A DNA stretch of 28,368 bases. Origin: SIG636 sp045592105. GTDB taxonomy: Bacteria > Bacillota > Clostridia > Oscillospirales > CAG-382. The position numbers and the translations under genes were made by a program. Numbering within the stretch: position 1 is the first letter of the stretch; the number at the start of each line of letters is the position of its first letter. The notes under the pieces were generated by a model. It worked only from the letters and a program-made list of their open reading frames with translations, ran no database searches and was not told the DNA's origin. The stretch lies in assembly GCA_045592105.1 (NCBI GenBank), contig JAZNUB010000013.1, positions 1 to 28,368 of the forward strand, given 5' to 3'. Below are positions 16,869 to 22,819 of the stretch, piece after piece.

Positions 16869-17777
16869 TTATATTTCGTTATCAAAAATATCGTTGCCGC
16901 AAAGTGATTTAATAAGTGCTTCCAAATCCTCCGTGGTGGAGTATGAAAGCGTTAGCTTGCCACTGCCGCCTGCCTTACGGCTTATAGCCGCGCGCCTGCC
17001 CATTGCCGCCGAGATACGGCTTTCCAACCGCTTGTAATAGCTGCTTTGCACCGCATCCGTTTGCGGCTTTACAGAGGGCTTGTCCTCCAAAAGCTTTTTA
17101 ACAAACGCTTCCGTTTCTCTAACGGAAAAGCCGCCGTCTATCACAAACTGCGCCTTCTCCAAAAGCACCTTTTCGCTAAGCTTTTCGCAAAGCGGAAGCA
17201 AGGTGCGCGCGTGCCCGTAGCTTAAAAGCCCGTTCTCCACAAGCGAAAGCACCGTACCCGGCAGCTTTAAAAGCCGCAAAACGTTTGCCACCGCCGCACG
17301 GGATTTGCCAACGCGCTCCGCAGCCTGCTCCTGCGTTAAGCCAAAGCCTTCTATAAGCGATTTATAGCCCTTAGCTTCTTCAACGGGGTTTAAATCCTCC
17401 CTTTGAAGGTTTTCTATAAGCGAAAGCTCTGCCGCGCTTTGCTCGTCCACCTCTTTGATGATAACAGGCACCTCCGTTAGCCCTGCTATCTTACAAGCGC
17501 GCCATCTGCGCTCCCCTGCGATTATCTCGTAAAACCCGTTTGCCTTCGGGCGCACTGCTATCGGTTGTAAAACGCCGTGCAGTTTTATAGAATCCGCCAA
17601 CTCATCCAGCGCTTCCTTGTCAAATATACGCCTTGCCTGCTCAGGGTTAGGCTCTATATCCGCGGTACGAAGCATCATAACGCCACCGCCTTGCGGGTTG
17701 GAAACGGCATCCTCTATTCTGTTGTCGGTAAGCAGGGCATCCAAGCCCCTGCCAAGCCCCTTCTTTTTAAGCGCCAT
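16869..17777 (-). CDS. parB: chromosome partitioning protein ParB/Spo0J (302 aa)
   Basis: CTP-dependent DNA clamp that loads at parS. The start at 17777 (MALKKKGLGRGLDALL, the classic ParB N-terminus) was chosen over a frame 32 codons longer, because GGAGGT precedes it and the extension merely overlaps parA. Visible are the CTP-binding motif GERRWRA (about 97-103), the ENLQREDLNP motif, a helix-turn-helix (LTQEQAAERVGKSRAAVANVLRLLKLP) and a C-terminal dimer domain. It overlaps the parA stop by 11 bp, indicating coupled translation. Confidence 0.96.
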   Translation of the reverse strand: MALKKKGLGRGLDALLTDNRIEDAVSNPQGGGVMMLRTADIEPNPEQARRIFDKEALDELADSIKLHGVLQPIAVRPKANGFYEIIAGERRWRACKIAGLTEVPVIIKEVDEQSAAELSLIENLQREDLNPVEEAKGYKSLIEGFGLTQEQAAERVGKSRAAVANVLRLLKLPGTVLSLVENGLLSYGHARTLLPLCEKLSEKVLLEKAQFVIDGGFSVRETEAFVKKLLEDKPSVKPQTDAVQSSYYKRLESRISAAMGRRAAISRKAGGSGKLTLSYSTTEDLEALIKSLCGNDIFDNEI

Positions 17778-18552
17778 AGGCACCTCCGCACCTTTCGGCA
17801 AGCTCCTTTGCCACCTCGTCATACGCCAACGCACCCTTAGAGCGCTTATCGTAAACGTTGATAGGCTCGCCATAGCTTGGCGCCTCGCTTAAGCGCACGT
17901 TGCGCGGTACGGGCACCTTAAACAGCTTTGTGCCGAAATGTTTTTTTATCTCACTTAATACCTGTAACGATAAATTAAGCCTGCCATCATACATATTAAT
18001 CAGCACCCCAAGCAACAAAAGCTGTGGGTTGTACCGCATTTGTATCTGCTTAACGGTTTGTGTTAGCTGGCTTAAGCCCTCAAGCGAATAATACTCGCAA
18101 AGCAAGGGCACCACCACCCCATCCGCCGCAGTAAGCGCGTTTATGGTAAGCAGCCCCAAGGATGGCGGGCTGTCTATAACTATGTAATCGTAGCCTTCCT
18201 TAATTTCATCAAGCCCGTCACGCAGACGATACTCACGCCGATCCTCGTCAACAAGCTCTATCTCAGCGCCGACAAGCGCCATACCCGACGGGATTATGGA
18301 AAGGTTTTTAAAGTTGGTTTTCTGCACAGCCTCGCTTGCCTTTGCCCTGCCGATAAGCACATCGTAAACAGAAGCCGCACCGCTGCGCTTGCTAACGCCA
18401 AGCCCGCTTGTTGCGTTACCCTGCGGGTCACAATCCACAAGCAAAACCTTGCCGCCCTGTGCCGCAAGACACGCCGCAATATTAACGGCAGAGGTGGTTT
18501 TGCCCACACCGCCTTTTTGGTTTGCAAACACAATAGTTTTAAGCCGCGCCAT
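17767..18552 (-). CDS. parA: chromosome partitioning ATPase ParA/Soj (261 aa)
   Basis: Deviant Walker-A ATPase that segregates origins with ParB and, in Bacillus, controls DnaA. KGGVGKTT at 13-20 carries the signature lysine, followed by LLVDCDPQGNATSGLG and YIVIDSPPSLGLL (Walker B). Length matches chromosomal Soj proteins. AAAGGCGGTG lies upstream. First gene of a five-gene operon reaching the MORN protein. Confidence 0.96.
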   Translation of the reverse strand: MARLKTIVFANQKGGVGKTTSAVNIAACLAAQGGKVLLVDCDPQGNATSGLGVSKRSGAASVYDVLIGRAKASEAVQKTNFKNLSIIPSGMALVGAEIELVDEDRREYRLRDGLDEIKEGYDYIVIDSPPSLGLLTINALTAADGVVVPLLCEYYSLEGLSQLTQTVKQIQMRYNPQLLLLGVLINMYDGRLNLSLQVLSEIKKHFGTKLFKVPVPRNVRLSEAPSYGEPINVYDKRSKGALAYDEVAKELAERCGGAYGA

Positions 18553-18584
18553 AAAACACCGCCTTTCCCCCGTTTATTCACATT

Positions 18585-18613
18585 ATTATACCAAAGCCTT
18601 TACAAAAAATCAA
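18585..18613 (-). promoter_or_regulatory. promoter of the parA operon
   Basis: On the minus strand, TTGATT (18608-18613), a 17-bp spacer and TATAAT (18585-18590), about 33 bp before the parA ATG. Confidence 0.7.
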
Positions 18614-18683
18614 GCATATAACGAAATAAAATCAACGTTAATACCTTCCCCCGCCTTGGATAAGCAAAAAGGTGCTGTGAAAG

Positions 18684-18730
18684 AGCCAAAAATCGACATC
18701 CTTCCGCAGAAGAACGTCGATTTTCGGGCT
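18684..18730. terminator. hairpin downstream of the Cys-rich hypothetical gene
   Basis: AAAAATCGAC (18688-18697) pairs with GTCGATTTT (18716-18724), extended by AGCC/GGCT outside. It may terminate the minus-strand pair 18804-19621, but the U-tract is poor. The rest of 18614-18803 shows nothing recognisable. Confidence 0.45.
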
Positions 18731-18803
18731 TGGTAAAATCTCTCACTTGCACAAAAGAACAAACTTTGTTGCAAAAAGAAAAACAAAAAGCAGTGTAAAT
18801 TTT

Positions 18804-19277
18804 CTATTTCTCTGCTATCTTTCGGCTTAATTGATAAAAATAATCATTATATGTATAGTAGTCATCACTTTGATAAACAAAATCTTCGCAGAAGCCGAAA
18901 GAAGCAACCGCTCGATCTTCAAATGGGTCTGTTTGATCAAACAATTCAAGCATATCATCTTTGCTTGTTATGGTTACGTCTTTTGTGCAAAAAAGCACGT
19001 TCTCTTTATTTCCGTAAGGACACATATTACCGTAACGGCAGGTCATACAGCAAGCAAGCTTATCGTTTTTAGGAAGCTTCATTTGCAAATCAGCAAGCGT
19101 ATCTGTCCAGAGATAATCTGTACCATTTCCTTTGTATTCAATTCCGTTATACAGCAAGGTAACTTCTGATTTTGGATTTGTTATGACCTCGCTGTCGTCG
19201 TATGTAATCGCTATAGGAACCATCGTTTTACCATTGGGTGTAAGCAAAGTGACCTCTGAGCGTAGCACCTTTCTCAT
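18804..19277 (-). CDS. cysteine-cluster hypothetical protein (157 aa)
   Basis: Not recognised. A predicted soluble protein with a mostly beta N-terminal half (SEVTLLTPNGKTMVPIAITY). A central cysteine cluster reads CCMTCRYGNMCPYG, followed 9 residues later by FCTKD; this looks like a metal-binding site, either zinc or Fe-S. The tail is acidic and rich in Asp and Tyr. It has no transmembrane helix or signal peptide. The ATG overlaps the stop of the upstream four-helix-bundle gene by 4 bp, so the pair is translationally coupled. Composition is more AT-rich than the core genes, fitting the accessory island. Confidence 0.75.
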   Translation of the reverse strand: MRKVLRSEVTLLTPNGKTMVPIAITYDDSEVITNPKSEVTLLYNGIEYKGNGTDYLWTDTLADLQMKLPKNDKLACCMTCRYGNMCPYGNKENVLFCTKDVTITSKDDMLELFDQTDPFEDRAVASFGFCEDFVYQSDDYYTYNDYFYQLSRKIAEK

Positions 19278-19621
19278 TTCATATTCTCCTTCAAAGTTTT
19301 ACAGCTTGCAATCAAAATCCGTCTGATACGGCCGCAAAGATTTCTGTGGTTTTTGTAAGTTGTTTCATCGATACCCTTTGTGTTATATAACAATTGCAAC
19401 CAACCCTCCGTTTCGCTACATTCTTTAAGGGCAATCTCAAATTTTGAAAGCATGTCCGCTTTACTCTGCCCGTAGTTTGCTTCGCGAATGTTTGCATAAA
19501 CACTACTCGAACTTTTGCGAATCTGGAAAAGATTGTTAGATAATGCCTTAATATTTTGGCAAAGCAACTCTATTTCGGTTGCAAGCTGTTCGGAATAGAT
19601 CAACAAATAATTCTTTTGCAT
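19274..19621 (-). CDS. four-helix-bundle protein, S23/Avd-like (115 aa)
   Basis: All-helical protein of the four helix bundle family (23S rRNA intervening-sequence protein type). It shows the characteristic SSSSVYANIREANYGQSK, then ADMLSKFEIALKECSETEGWLQLL, which align with the SxSVxANIAEA and FxxxLxIALxExxETxxWL family patterns. The same fold includes the Avd accessory protein of diversity-generating retroelements, but no reverse transcriptase or template/variable repeat was found here. AGGAG precedes the ATG, with a TTGATT-17-TATAAT promoter upstream. Function unknown; the coupled Cys-cluster gene is probably its partner. Confidence 0.85.
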   Translation of the reverse strand: MQKNYLLIYSEQLATEIELLCQNIKALSNNLFQIRKSSSSVYANIREANYGQSKADMLSKFEIALKECSETEGWLQLLYNTKGIDETTYKNHRNLCGRIRRILIASCKTLKENMK

Positions 19622-19634
19622 ATAACCACTCCTG

Positions 19635-19695
19635 TCAAGAATATTATACTTCTTTCTCTAAAACAAATCAAGGCGGAGTCTTGTACATCGTCAAT
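19635..19695. repeat. direct repeat of the hairpin-element left edge, copy 0
   Basis: Begins TCAAGAATATTATACT and continues through CTAAAACAAATCAAGGC to GTCAATT. It matches 20889-20950 closely over about 62 bp. It is a truncated copy of the left edge of the multi-hairpin element and carries the promoter of the four-helix-bundle gene. Together with the second copy it brackets the AT-rich hydrolase module. Confidence 0.8.
19643..19671 (-). promoter_or_regulatory. promoter of the four-helix-bundle/Cys-cluster pair
   Basis: On the minus strand, TTGATT (19666-19671), a 17-bp spacer and TATAAT (19643-19648). It lies wholly inside the repeated segment 19635-19695. The second copy near 20896-20926 keeps the same hexamers with an 18-bp spacer. 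Confidence 0.65.
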
Positions 19696-19919
19696 TATAT
19701 AGCAATTAATACAAAATTTCAATAATACGAAAATAATTATGCTATATTTTTCTTAAAATATGATATTTTAAATAATTTATTTTTTATATGAGAAAAGAAT
19801 TTTTAATCCCAAAAGAAACACAAGAAATTTCTGGCAAATTATAGAATAATTTTGTATAAAATGATATAATGTTTTTTGAAAAACTAAACGTTAAATAGTA
19901 ATTTGTGGAGGTATATCGG
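19696..19919. other. AT-rich leader of the hydrolase gene
   Basis: Extremely AT-rich. A TATAAT at 19865-19870 is a likely -10 for the hydrolase gene, without a convincing -35. An 18-codon open frame at 19788-19844 (MRKEFLIPKETQEISGKL) has protein-like composition but no ribosome site, and may be a gene remnant. Confidence 0.4.
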
Positions 19920-20906
19920 ATGAAATGTTTTTTTATAATCATTAGTATTATTTGTATAGTAATTACTTTGTTAATACCATTAATAATGTTAATTAGTTTT
20001 GTTAATCACAAAATAAAATTAAAAAAAGAAGATAAATTGTTTAAAACAAATGGCAAAATAGTTGAGGTTAATAATCATAATATAAATATTTATATAACTG
20101 GTAATTCTAATAGTGATATAACATTAGTATTTATGTCGGGTGGCGGAACTTGTTCACCAACACTTGATTTTAAAACATTATATTCATTATTTGATAGCAA
20201 TTATCAAATAGCAGTTGTAGAAAAGGCTGGTTACGGTTTCAGTGATATAAGTGATATTGATAGAGATATAGATACAATTTTATTTGAAACAAGAGAGTCA
20301 CTTAATAAGGCAGGTATAAAAAACAAAAAATATATTTTATTTCCACATTCAATGTCTGGAATTGAAGCATTATATTGGACAAATAAATATCCAAATGAAA
20401 TAAAAGGAATAATTGGATTGGATCCAGCAGTTCCTGAATCATATAAAAACATGGAAATAAATAGTATTATGCTCAGTCTTGCGAAATTTGGTTCAGATAT
20501 AGGAATAACTAGATTTATACCATCTATTGTTAATTCTTCTGCTGCAATCAAATATGGCAAATTGACTGATGAAGAAAAAGATTTATATAAAGTTATTTTT
20601 TATAGAAGAACAGTAACTGCATCAATGTTAAATGAAACAAAAAGTATAAAGGAAAACGCAAAGAAATTAGAAAAGATAGATACTACTAATATTCCTATGC
20701 TATTCTTTGCTTCTAATGGGGAGGGTACTGGCTACTCAAAAGAAAATTGGAGAAAATTTATTATTGATTATATAGATAGTAAATTAAATGGTGAATACAA
20801 AATTTTAGATTGTTCTCATTATGTTCATAACATTGAATACCAAAGAATATATGAAGAAAGTTTAAATTTTATAAATAAAATACAACTTTCAAGAATATTA
20901 TACTGA
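19920..20906 (+). CDS. membrane-anchored alpha/beta hydrolase (328 aa)
   Basis: The ATG at 19920 was chosen over an upstream GTG because GGAGG (19907-19911) is 8 nt before it. An N-terminal transmembrane helix (about 2-26) anchors an alpha/beta-hydrolase domain. LVFMSGGGTCSP is the oxyanion-side loop. FPHSMSGIEALYW carries the nucleophile serine elbow, with Pro replacing the first Gly of GxSxG, a variant I recall in clostridial relatives. LDPAVPES follows, and CSHYVHN near the C-terminus supplies the catalytic histidine. Substrate unknown. The gene is strikingly AT-rich (codons such as AAA, AAT, ATA dominate) compared with its neighbours, which suggests horizontal acquisition. Its last codons and stop fall inside a repeated segment. 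Confidence 0.88.
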   Translation: MKCFFIIISIICIVITLLIPLIMLISFVNHKIKLKKEDKLFKTNGKIVEVNNHNINIYITGNSNSDITLVFMSGGGTCSPTLDFKTLYSLFDSNYQIAVVEKAGYGFSDISDIDRDIDTILFETRESLNKAGIKNKKYILFPHSMSGIEALYWTNKYPNEIKGIIGLDPAVPESYKNMEINSIMLSLAKFGSDIGITRFIPSIVNSSAAIKYGKLTDEEKDLYKVIFYRRTVTASMLNETKSIKENAKKLEKIDTTNIPMLFFASNGEGTGYSKENWRKFIIDYIDSKLNGEYKILDCSHYVHNIEYQRIYEESLNFINKIQLSRILY

Positions 20907-21154
20907 TTTTTCTAAAGACAAATCAAGGCGAAGCCTTGTATATCATCAATTCCGAAGGAATTGCATATCATCAACACGAAGTGTTGTATATCATCATTGC
21001 GAAAGCGGTTTTGATACACACCTAAAGGTGTGATGATATTCAGTCCTAACGGACTGATGAGATACAACGATAGCCTTGCTATCGTTGATGATATACCATT
21101 GCTTTCGCAATGGATAAAAAAACCGACAAGCCGAAGCTTGCCCCTTTTTTGTGA
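20889..21154. repeat. multi-hairpin element, copy 1
   Basis: Seven consecutive hairpins joined by fixed linkers. Hairpins are at 20924-20938, 20948-20962, 20973-20985, 21017-21032, 21041-21056, 21065-21087 and 21096-21113. The first three are each followed by ATATCATC (20940, 20965, 20988). The next three are each followed by GATGATAT or GATGAGAT (21032, 21056, 21087), the reverse complement, so the whole array can also fold end to end. ATTGCGAAAGC (20996-21006) can pair with GCTTTCGCAAT (21101-21111), competing with the local hairpin at 21096-21113. A run of A, a CAAGC-CGAA-GCTTG stem and a T run (to about 21150) end the element like a terminator. Confidence 0.85.
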
Positions 21155-21186
21155 GTAATCCAAAATTTTAATACCATTTTACAATG

Positions 21187-21235
21187 GGTGCAAATTTTAG
21201 AGCTATGGGTGCATCTTCCTACAAGGGTTTGCACC
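21187..21235. repeat. GGGTGCA repeats with inverted partner
   Basis: GGTGCAAA (21187-21194) pairs with TTTGCACC (21228-21235). A second ATGGGTGCA lies between (21206-21213), giving alternative pairings. A TATTTTTAG tract follows on the plus strand. The equivalent place after element copy 2 holds GGGTTGCA repeats. Confidence 0.6.
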
Positions 21236-21243
21236 TATTTTTA

Positions 21244-21262
21244 GTTCGATAAATTGGAATTT
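21244..21262. repeat. left boundary repeat of the XRE gene module
   Basis: GTTCGATAAATTGGAATTT. It matches 22325-22343 at 17 of 19 positions. Its inverted partner is AAATTCTTGTTTATCG at 21820-21835, 13 of 16 bases complementary to the 21247-21262 part. Together they bracket the XRE regulator gene. Confidence 0.6.
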
Positions 21263-21277
21263 GTTGTGTAGACCGGT

Positions 21278-21715
21278 TTACCGTTTTTTAAAAAACAAGA
21301 TAAATTGGGCAACTGCATTTACTGCACAAAGAGCTAATGTAAAGCAAGAAAGCCCTAACTGGATATTATTAGTACTGTTCACTAAACCCATCAGCGAGCA
21401 AAATACCGATATCGTAAAACAAATTGCGGCTATCAAATGAAGTAGTTTCTTTTTTGAAAACAAATCTTCCGTTTCCTTTATCGCAGTCTGAACGGCTGGA
21501 ATATCTATGTCACTTTCATAATCATCATTCAACAGATAATCTGTTGTCACATTGAACAGCCTGCTAATCTGCAATACGTTTTGTGCATCAGGAAGTGCGG
21601 TTCCATTTTCCCAACGACTGATTGCTTGTCGTGATACATATAATTTTTCGGCTAAATCCTCTTGCGACCAGCCGTTTTCTTTTCTTAACTTAATTATTTT
21701 TTCTGCTATATCCAT
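21278..21715 (-). CDS. XRE-family regulator with C-terminal membrane helices (145 aa)
   Basis: Residues 1-60 are a Cro/C1-type helix-turn-helix: IAEKIIKLRKENGWSQEDLAEKLYVSRQAISRWENG, with the typical LYVSRQAISRWENG recognition helix, then the family's PDAQNVLQISRLFNVTTDYLL. After a short acidic linker, residues about 90-141 form two hydrophobic helices, so the DNA-binding domain would be tethered to the membrane. This arrangement is common in clostridial regulators of stress or peptide responses; its target is unknown. AGGAGG lies 8 nt before the ATG. The gene is bracketed by inverted boundary repeats. Confidence 0.9.
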   Translation of the reverse strand: MDIAEKIIKLRKENGWSQEDLAEKLYVSRQAISRWENGTALPDAQNVLQISRLFNVTTDYLLNDDYESDIDIPAVQTAIKETEDLFSKKKLLHLIAAICFTISVFCSLMGLVNSTNNIQLGLSCFTLALCAVNAVAQFILFFKKR

Positions 21716-21746
21716 AGTAAAATCCTCCTGCGGTTATGGTGACTTT

Positions 21747-21752
21747 ATTATA
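21747..21752 (-). promoter_or_regulatory. extended -10 promoter of the XRE gene
   Basis: On the minus strand TGCTATAAT, an extended -10, about 32 bp before the ATG. No good -35 at 17 bp. A TGAACGT lies just upstream, echoing the TGAACGA repeats at 21894-21941. Confidence 0.45.
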
Positions 21753-21819
21753 GCAATAATCACGTTCAAACACCACCACATCAACTTTACAAATCCGCAA
21801 CAAGACTTTACATACTGTC

Positions 21820-21835
21820 AAATTCTTGTTTATCG
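21820..21835. repeat. right boundary repeat of the XRE gene module
   Basis: AAATTCTTGTTTATCG, an imperfect inverted partner of the repeat at 21244-21262. Confidence 0.5.
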
Positions 21836-21893
21836 GTGAGTTTATTATGGCATAATATACAACTAAAATCAAGGAGTTTCTGGTAATTCAATA

Positions 21894-21941
21894 ATTGAAC
21901 GATACCCCATAAATTGAACGAAAGGGGTATAAAGTGAACGA
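21894..21941. repeat. three TGAACGA iterons spaced 19-20 bp
   Basis: ATTGAACGA at 21894, ATTGAACGA at 21913 and AGTGAACGA at 21933. Between them ATACCCC and GGGGTAT are inverted. The region 21836-21964 otherwise has no gene. It could be a regulator-binding array, for instance for the adjacent XRE protein. Confidence 0.55.
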
Positions 21942-21974
21942 TTTATATTTTACGGCTAAAAACCAAAAAGGCTT

Positions 21975-22226
21975 GGAAATCAAATCACTCTCGTAGAAAG
22001 TGTATATCATCAGACACGAAGTGGCTGAATATCATCAATGCGGAGCATTGTATATCATCATTACGGAGTTTCAATACACGCTAAAGCGTGATGATATACA
22101 AAAAGAGCAATTTTCTCGCTCTTTTTGATGATATGCACGCAAACAAGTTGCGTGATGATATACCATTACTCCGTAATGGATAAAAAAATGACTGCAATTT
22201 TGTATCAAAATTACAGTCATTTTTTG
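21975..22226. repeat. multi-hairpin element, copy 2
   Basis: Same architecture as copy 1. Linkers ATATCATC are at 22004, 22029 and 22052; linkers GATGATAT are at 22090, 22127 and 22154. The hairpins between them have different sequences but still pair, for example AATGC-GGA-GCATT, CACGCAA-ACAAG-TTGCGTG and a GAGCAATTTTCTCGCTC stem. ATTACGGAGT (22060-22069) can pair with ACTCCGTAAT (22168-22177), the same long-range alternative as in copy 1. GGATAAAAAAA and a final TGACTG...CAGTCA hairpin with TTTTTT close the element. Confidence 0.85.
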
Positions 22227-22269
22227 GTAACAGTTGATAATAATGATACGGTTTCGTATGGTTGCATTA

Positions 22270-22313
22270 GGGTTGCATCGGAGCTGCAACCCTCGGTGAG
22301 AAAAATGCAACCC
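22270..22313. repeat. GGGTTGCA repeats with two competing partners
   Basis: GGGTTGCAT (22270-22278) can pair with TGCAACCC (22285-22292) or with ATGCAACCC (22305-22313), giving mutually exclusive hairpins. A further GGTTGCA starts at 22260. This occupies the same position as the GGGTGCA repeats after copy 1. Confidence 0.6.
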
Positions 22314-22324
22314 TCGTAAAAGGA

Positions 22325-22343
22325 GTTAGACAAATTGGAATTT
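22325..22343. repeat. left boundary repeat of the small membrane protein module
   Basis: GTTAGACAAATTGGAATTT, overlapping the stop codon of the membrane-protein gene. Inverted partner at 22802-22819. Confidence 0.65.
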
Positions 22344-22785
22344 AGCGAACGCATTTGGCGTTCTTATACGAAATCAAAATATGAGATGGTGCAAATAGTA
22401 TTGATGTAATAATCAGTAATATTGACCTGCTCATAAATCCACTAAACAAGAAAATTACTGATGGGATTATGGAGAGTGCCAATGCTCTAAAAACACTGTT
22501 TTTCTTCCAACAAATAATCCATATGGCACAATAAAGGGCAATTAACAGAGCATCAATGATGAGATATAGTGCAAATGCTTCATCCGACCACCAGCCAAGC
22601 CAAGTCCCTGGAACATTGAAAACCATAAATCCAAAGCAACCGGCTCTTCCGATTTGTTCAATAATTTCGACTGCTTTGTTGTTCCAACTGTTTTCAAAAC
22701 CATCTTTACATCTAACTGCAAAAACAATGTTCGGAATCATAATAACAACTATGAAAACCAAACCAAATACATTAAACCATTCCAT
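22342..22785 (-). CDS. small polytopic membrane protein, hypothetical (147 aa)
   Basis: The ATG at 22785 (MEWFNVFG) was chosen over a TTG 8 codons upstream, because GGAGG lies 8 nt before it. Four to five hydrophobic segments are visible: about 4-24, 50-65, 70-95, 100-118 and 120-137. A conserved-looking core reads CKDGFENSWNNKAVEIIEQIGRAGCFGFMVFNVPGTW... (key residues: Cys-Lys-Asp-Gly, the Glu-Gln-Ile-Gly-Arg stretch and Pro-Gly-Thr-Trp). I recall similar clostridial proteins of unknown function. No transport or enzyme motif is seen. It is bracketed by inverted boundary repeats, and its promoter lies in a palindrome. Confidence 0.82.
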   Translation of the reverse strand: MEWFNVFGLVFIVVIMIPNIVFAVRCKDGFENSWNNKAVEIIEQIGRAGCFGFMVFNVPGTWLGWWSDEAFALYLIIDALLIALYCAIWIICWKKNSVFRALALSIIPSVIFLFSGFMSRSILLIITSILFAPSHILISYKNAKCVR

Positions 22786-22801
22786 AAGGGTATCCTCCAA
22801 C

Positions 22802-22819
22802 AAATTCAAGTTGTCTAAC
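22802..22819. repeat. right boundary repeat of the small membrane protein module
   Basis: AAATTCAAGTTGTCTAAC, the reverse complement of GTTAGACAACTTGAATTT. It matches the left repeat at 22325-22343 except for one substitution and one extra G. Confidence 0.65.

Noticed and set aside
18677..18752. MITE around the 18684-18730 hairpin
   Set aside because: The outer GTGA/TCAC pairing is too short and no second copy was seen.
16869..18803. parS site near parAB
   Set aside because: Looked for TGTTTCACGTGAAACA or close variants and saw none; the GTTTCAAA hairpin at 596-637 is not a match.
19274..19621. Diversity-generating retroelement, because of the Avd-like four-helix-bundle protein
   Set aside because: No reverse transcriptase, no template/variable repeat pair with adenine-biased differences and no lectin-fold target gene are in the window. 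The fold is shared by many non-DGR proteins.
19788..19844. 18-codon ORF as a small peptide gene
   Set aside because: No ribosome binding site and no conserved context; kept only as a possible remnant within the leader entry.
20940..22161. ATATCATC/GATGATAT arrays as a CRISPR
   Set aside because: The repeated unit is only 8 bp, switches orientation in the middle, and the intervals are self-complementary hairpins rather than unique spacers. No cas genes are present.
22125..22319. 64-aa plus-strand ORF across hairpin array 2
   Set aside because: It coincides with inverted repeats, which explains both the open frame and its repetitive translation.
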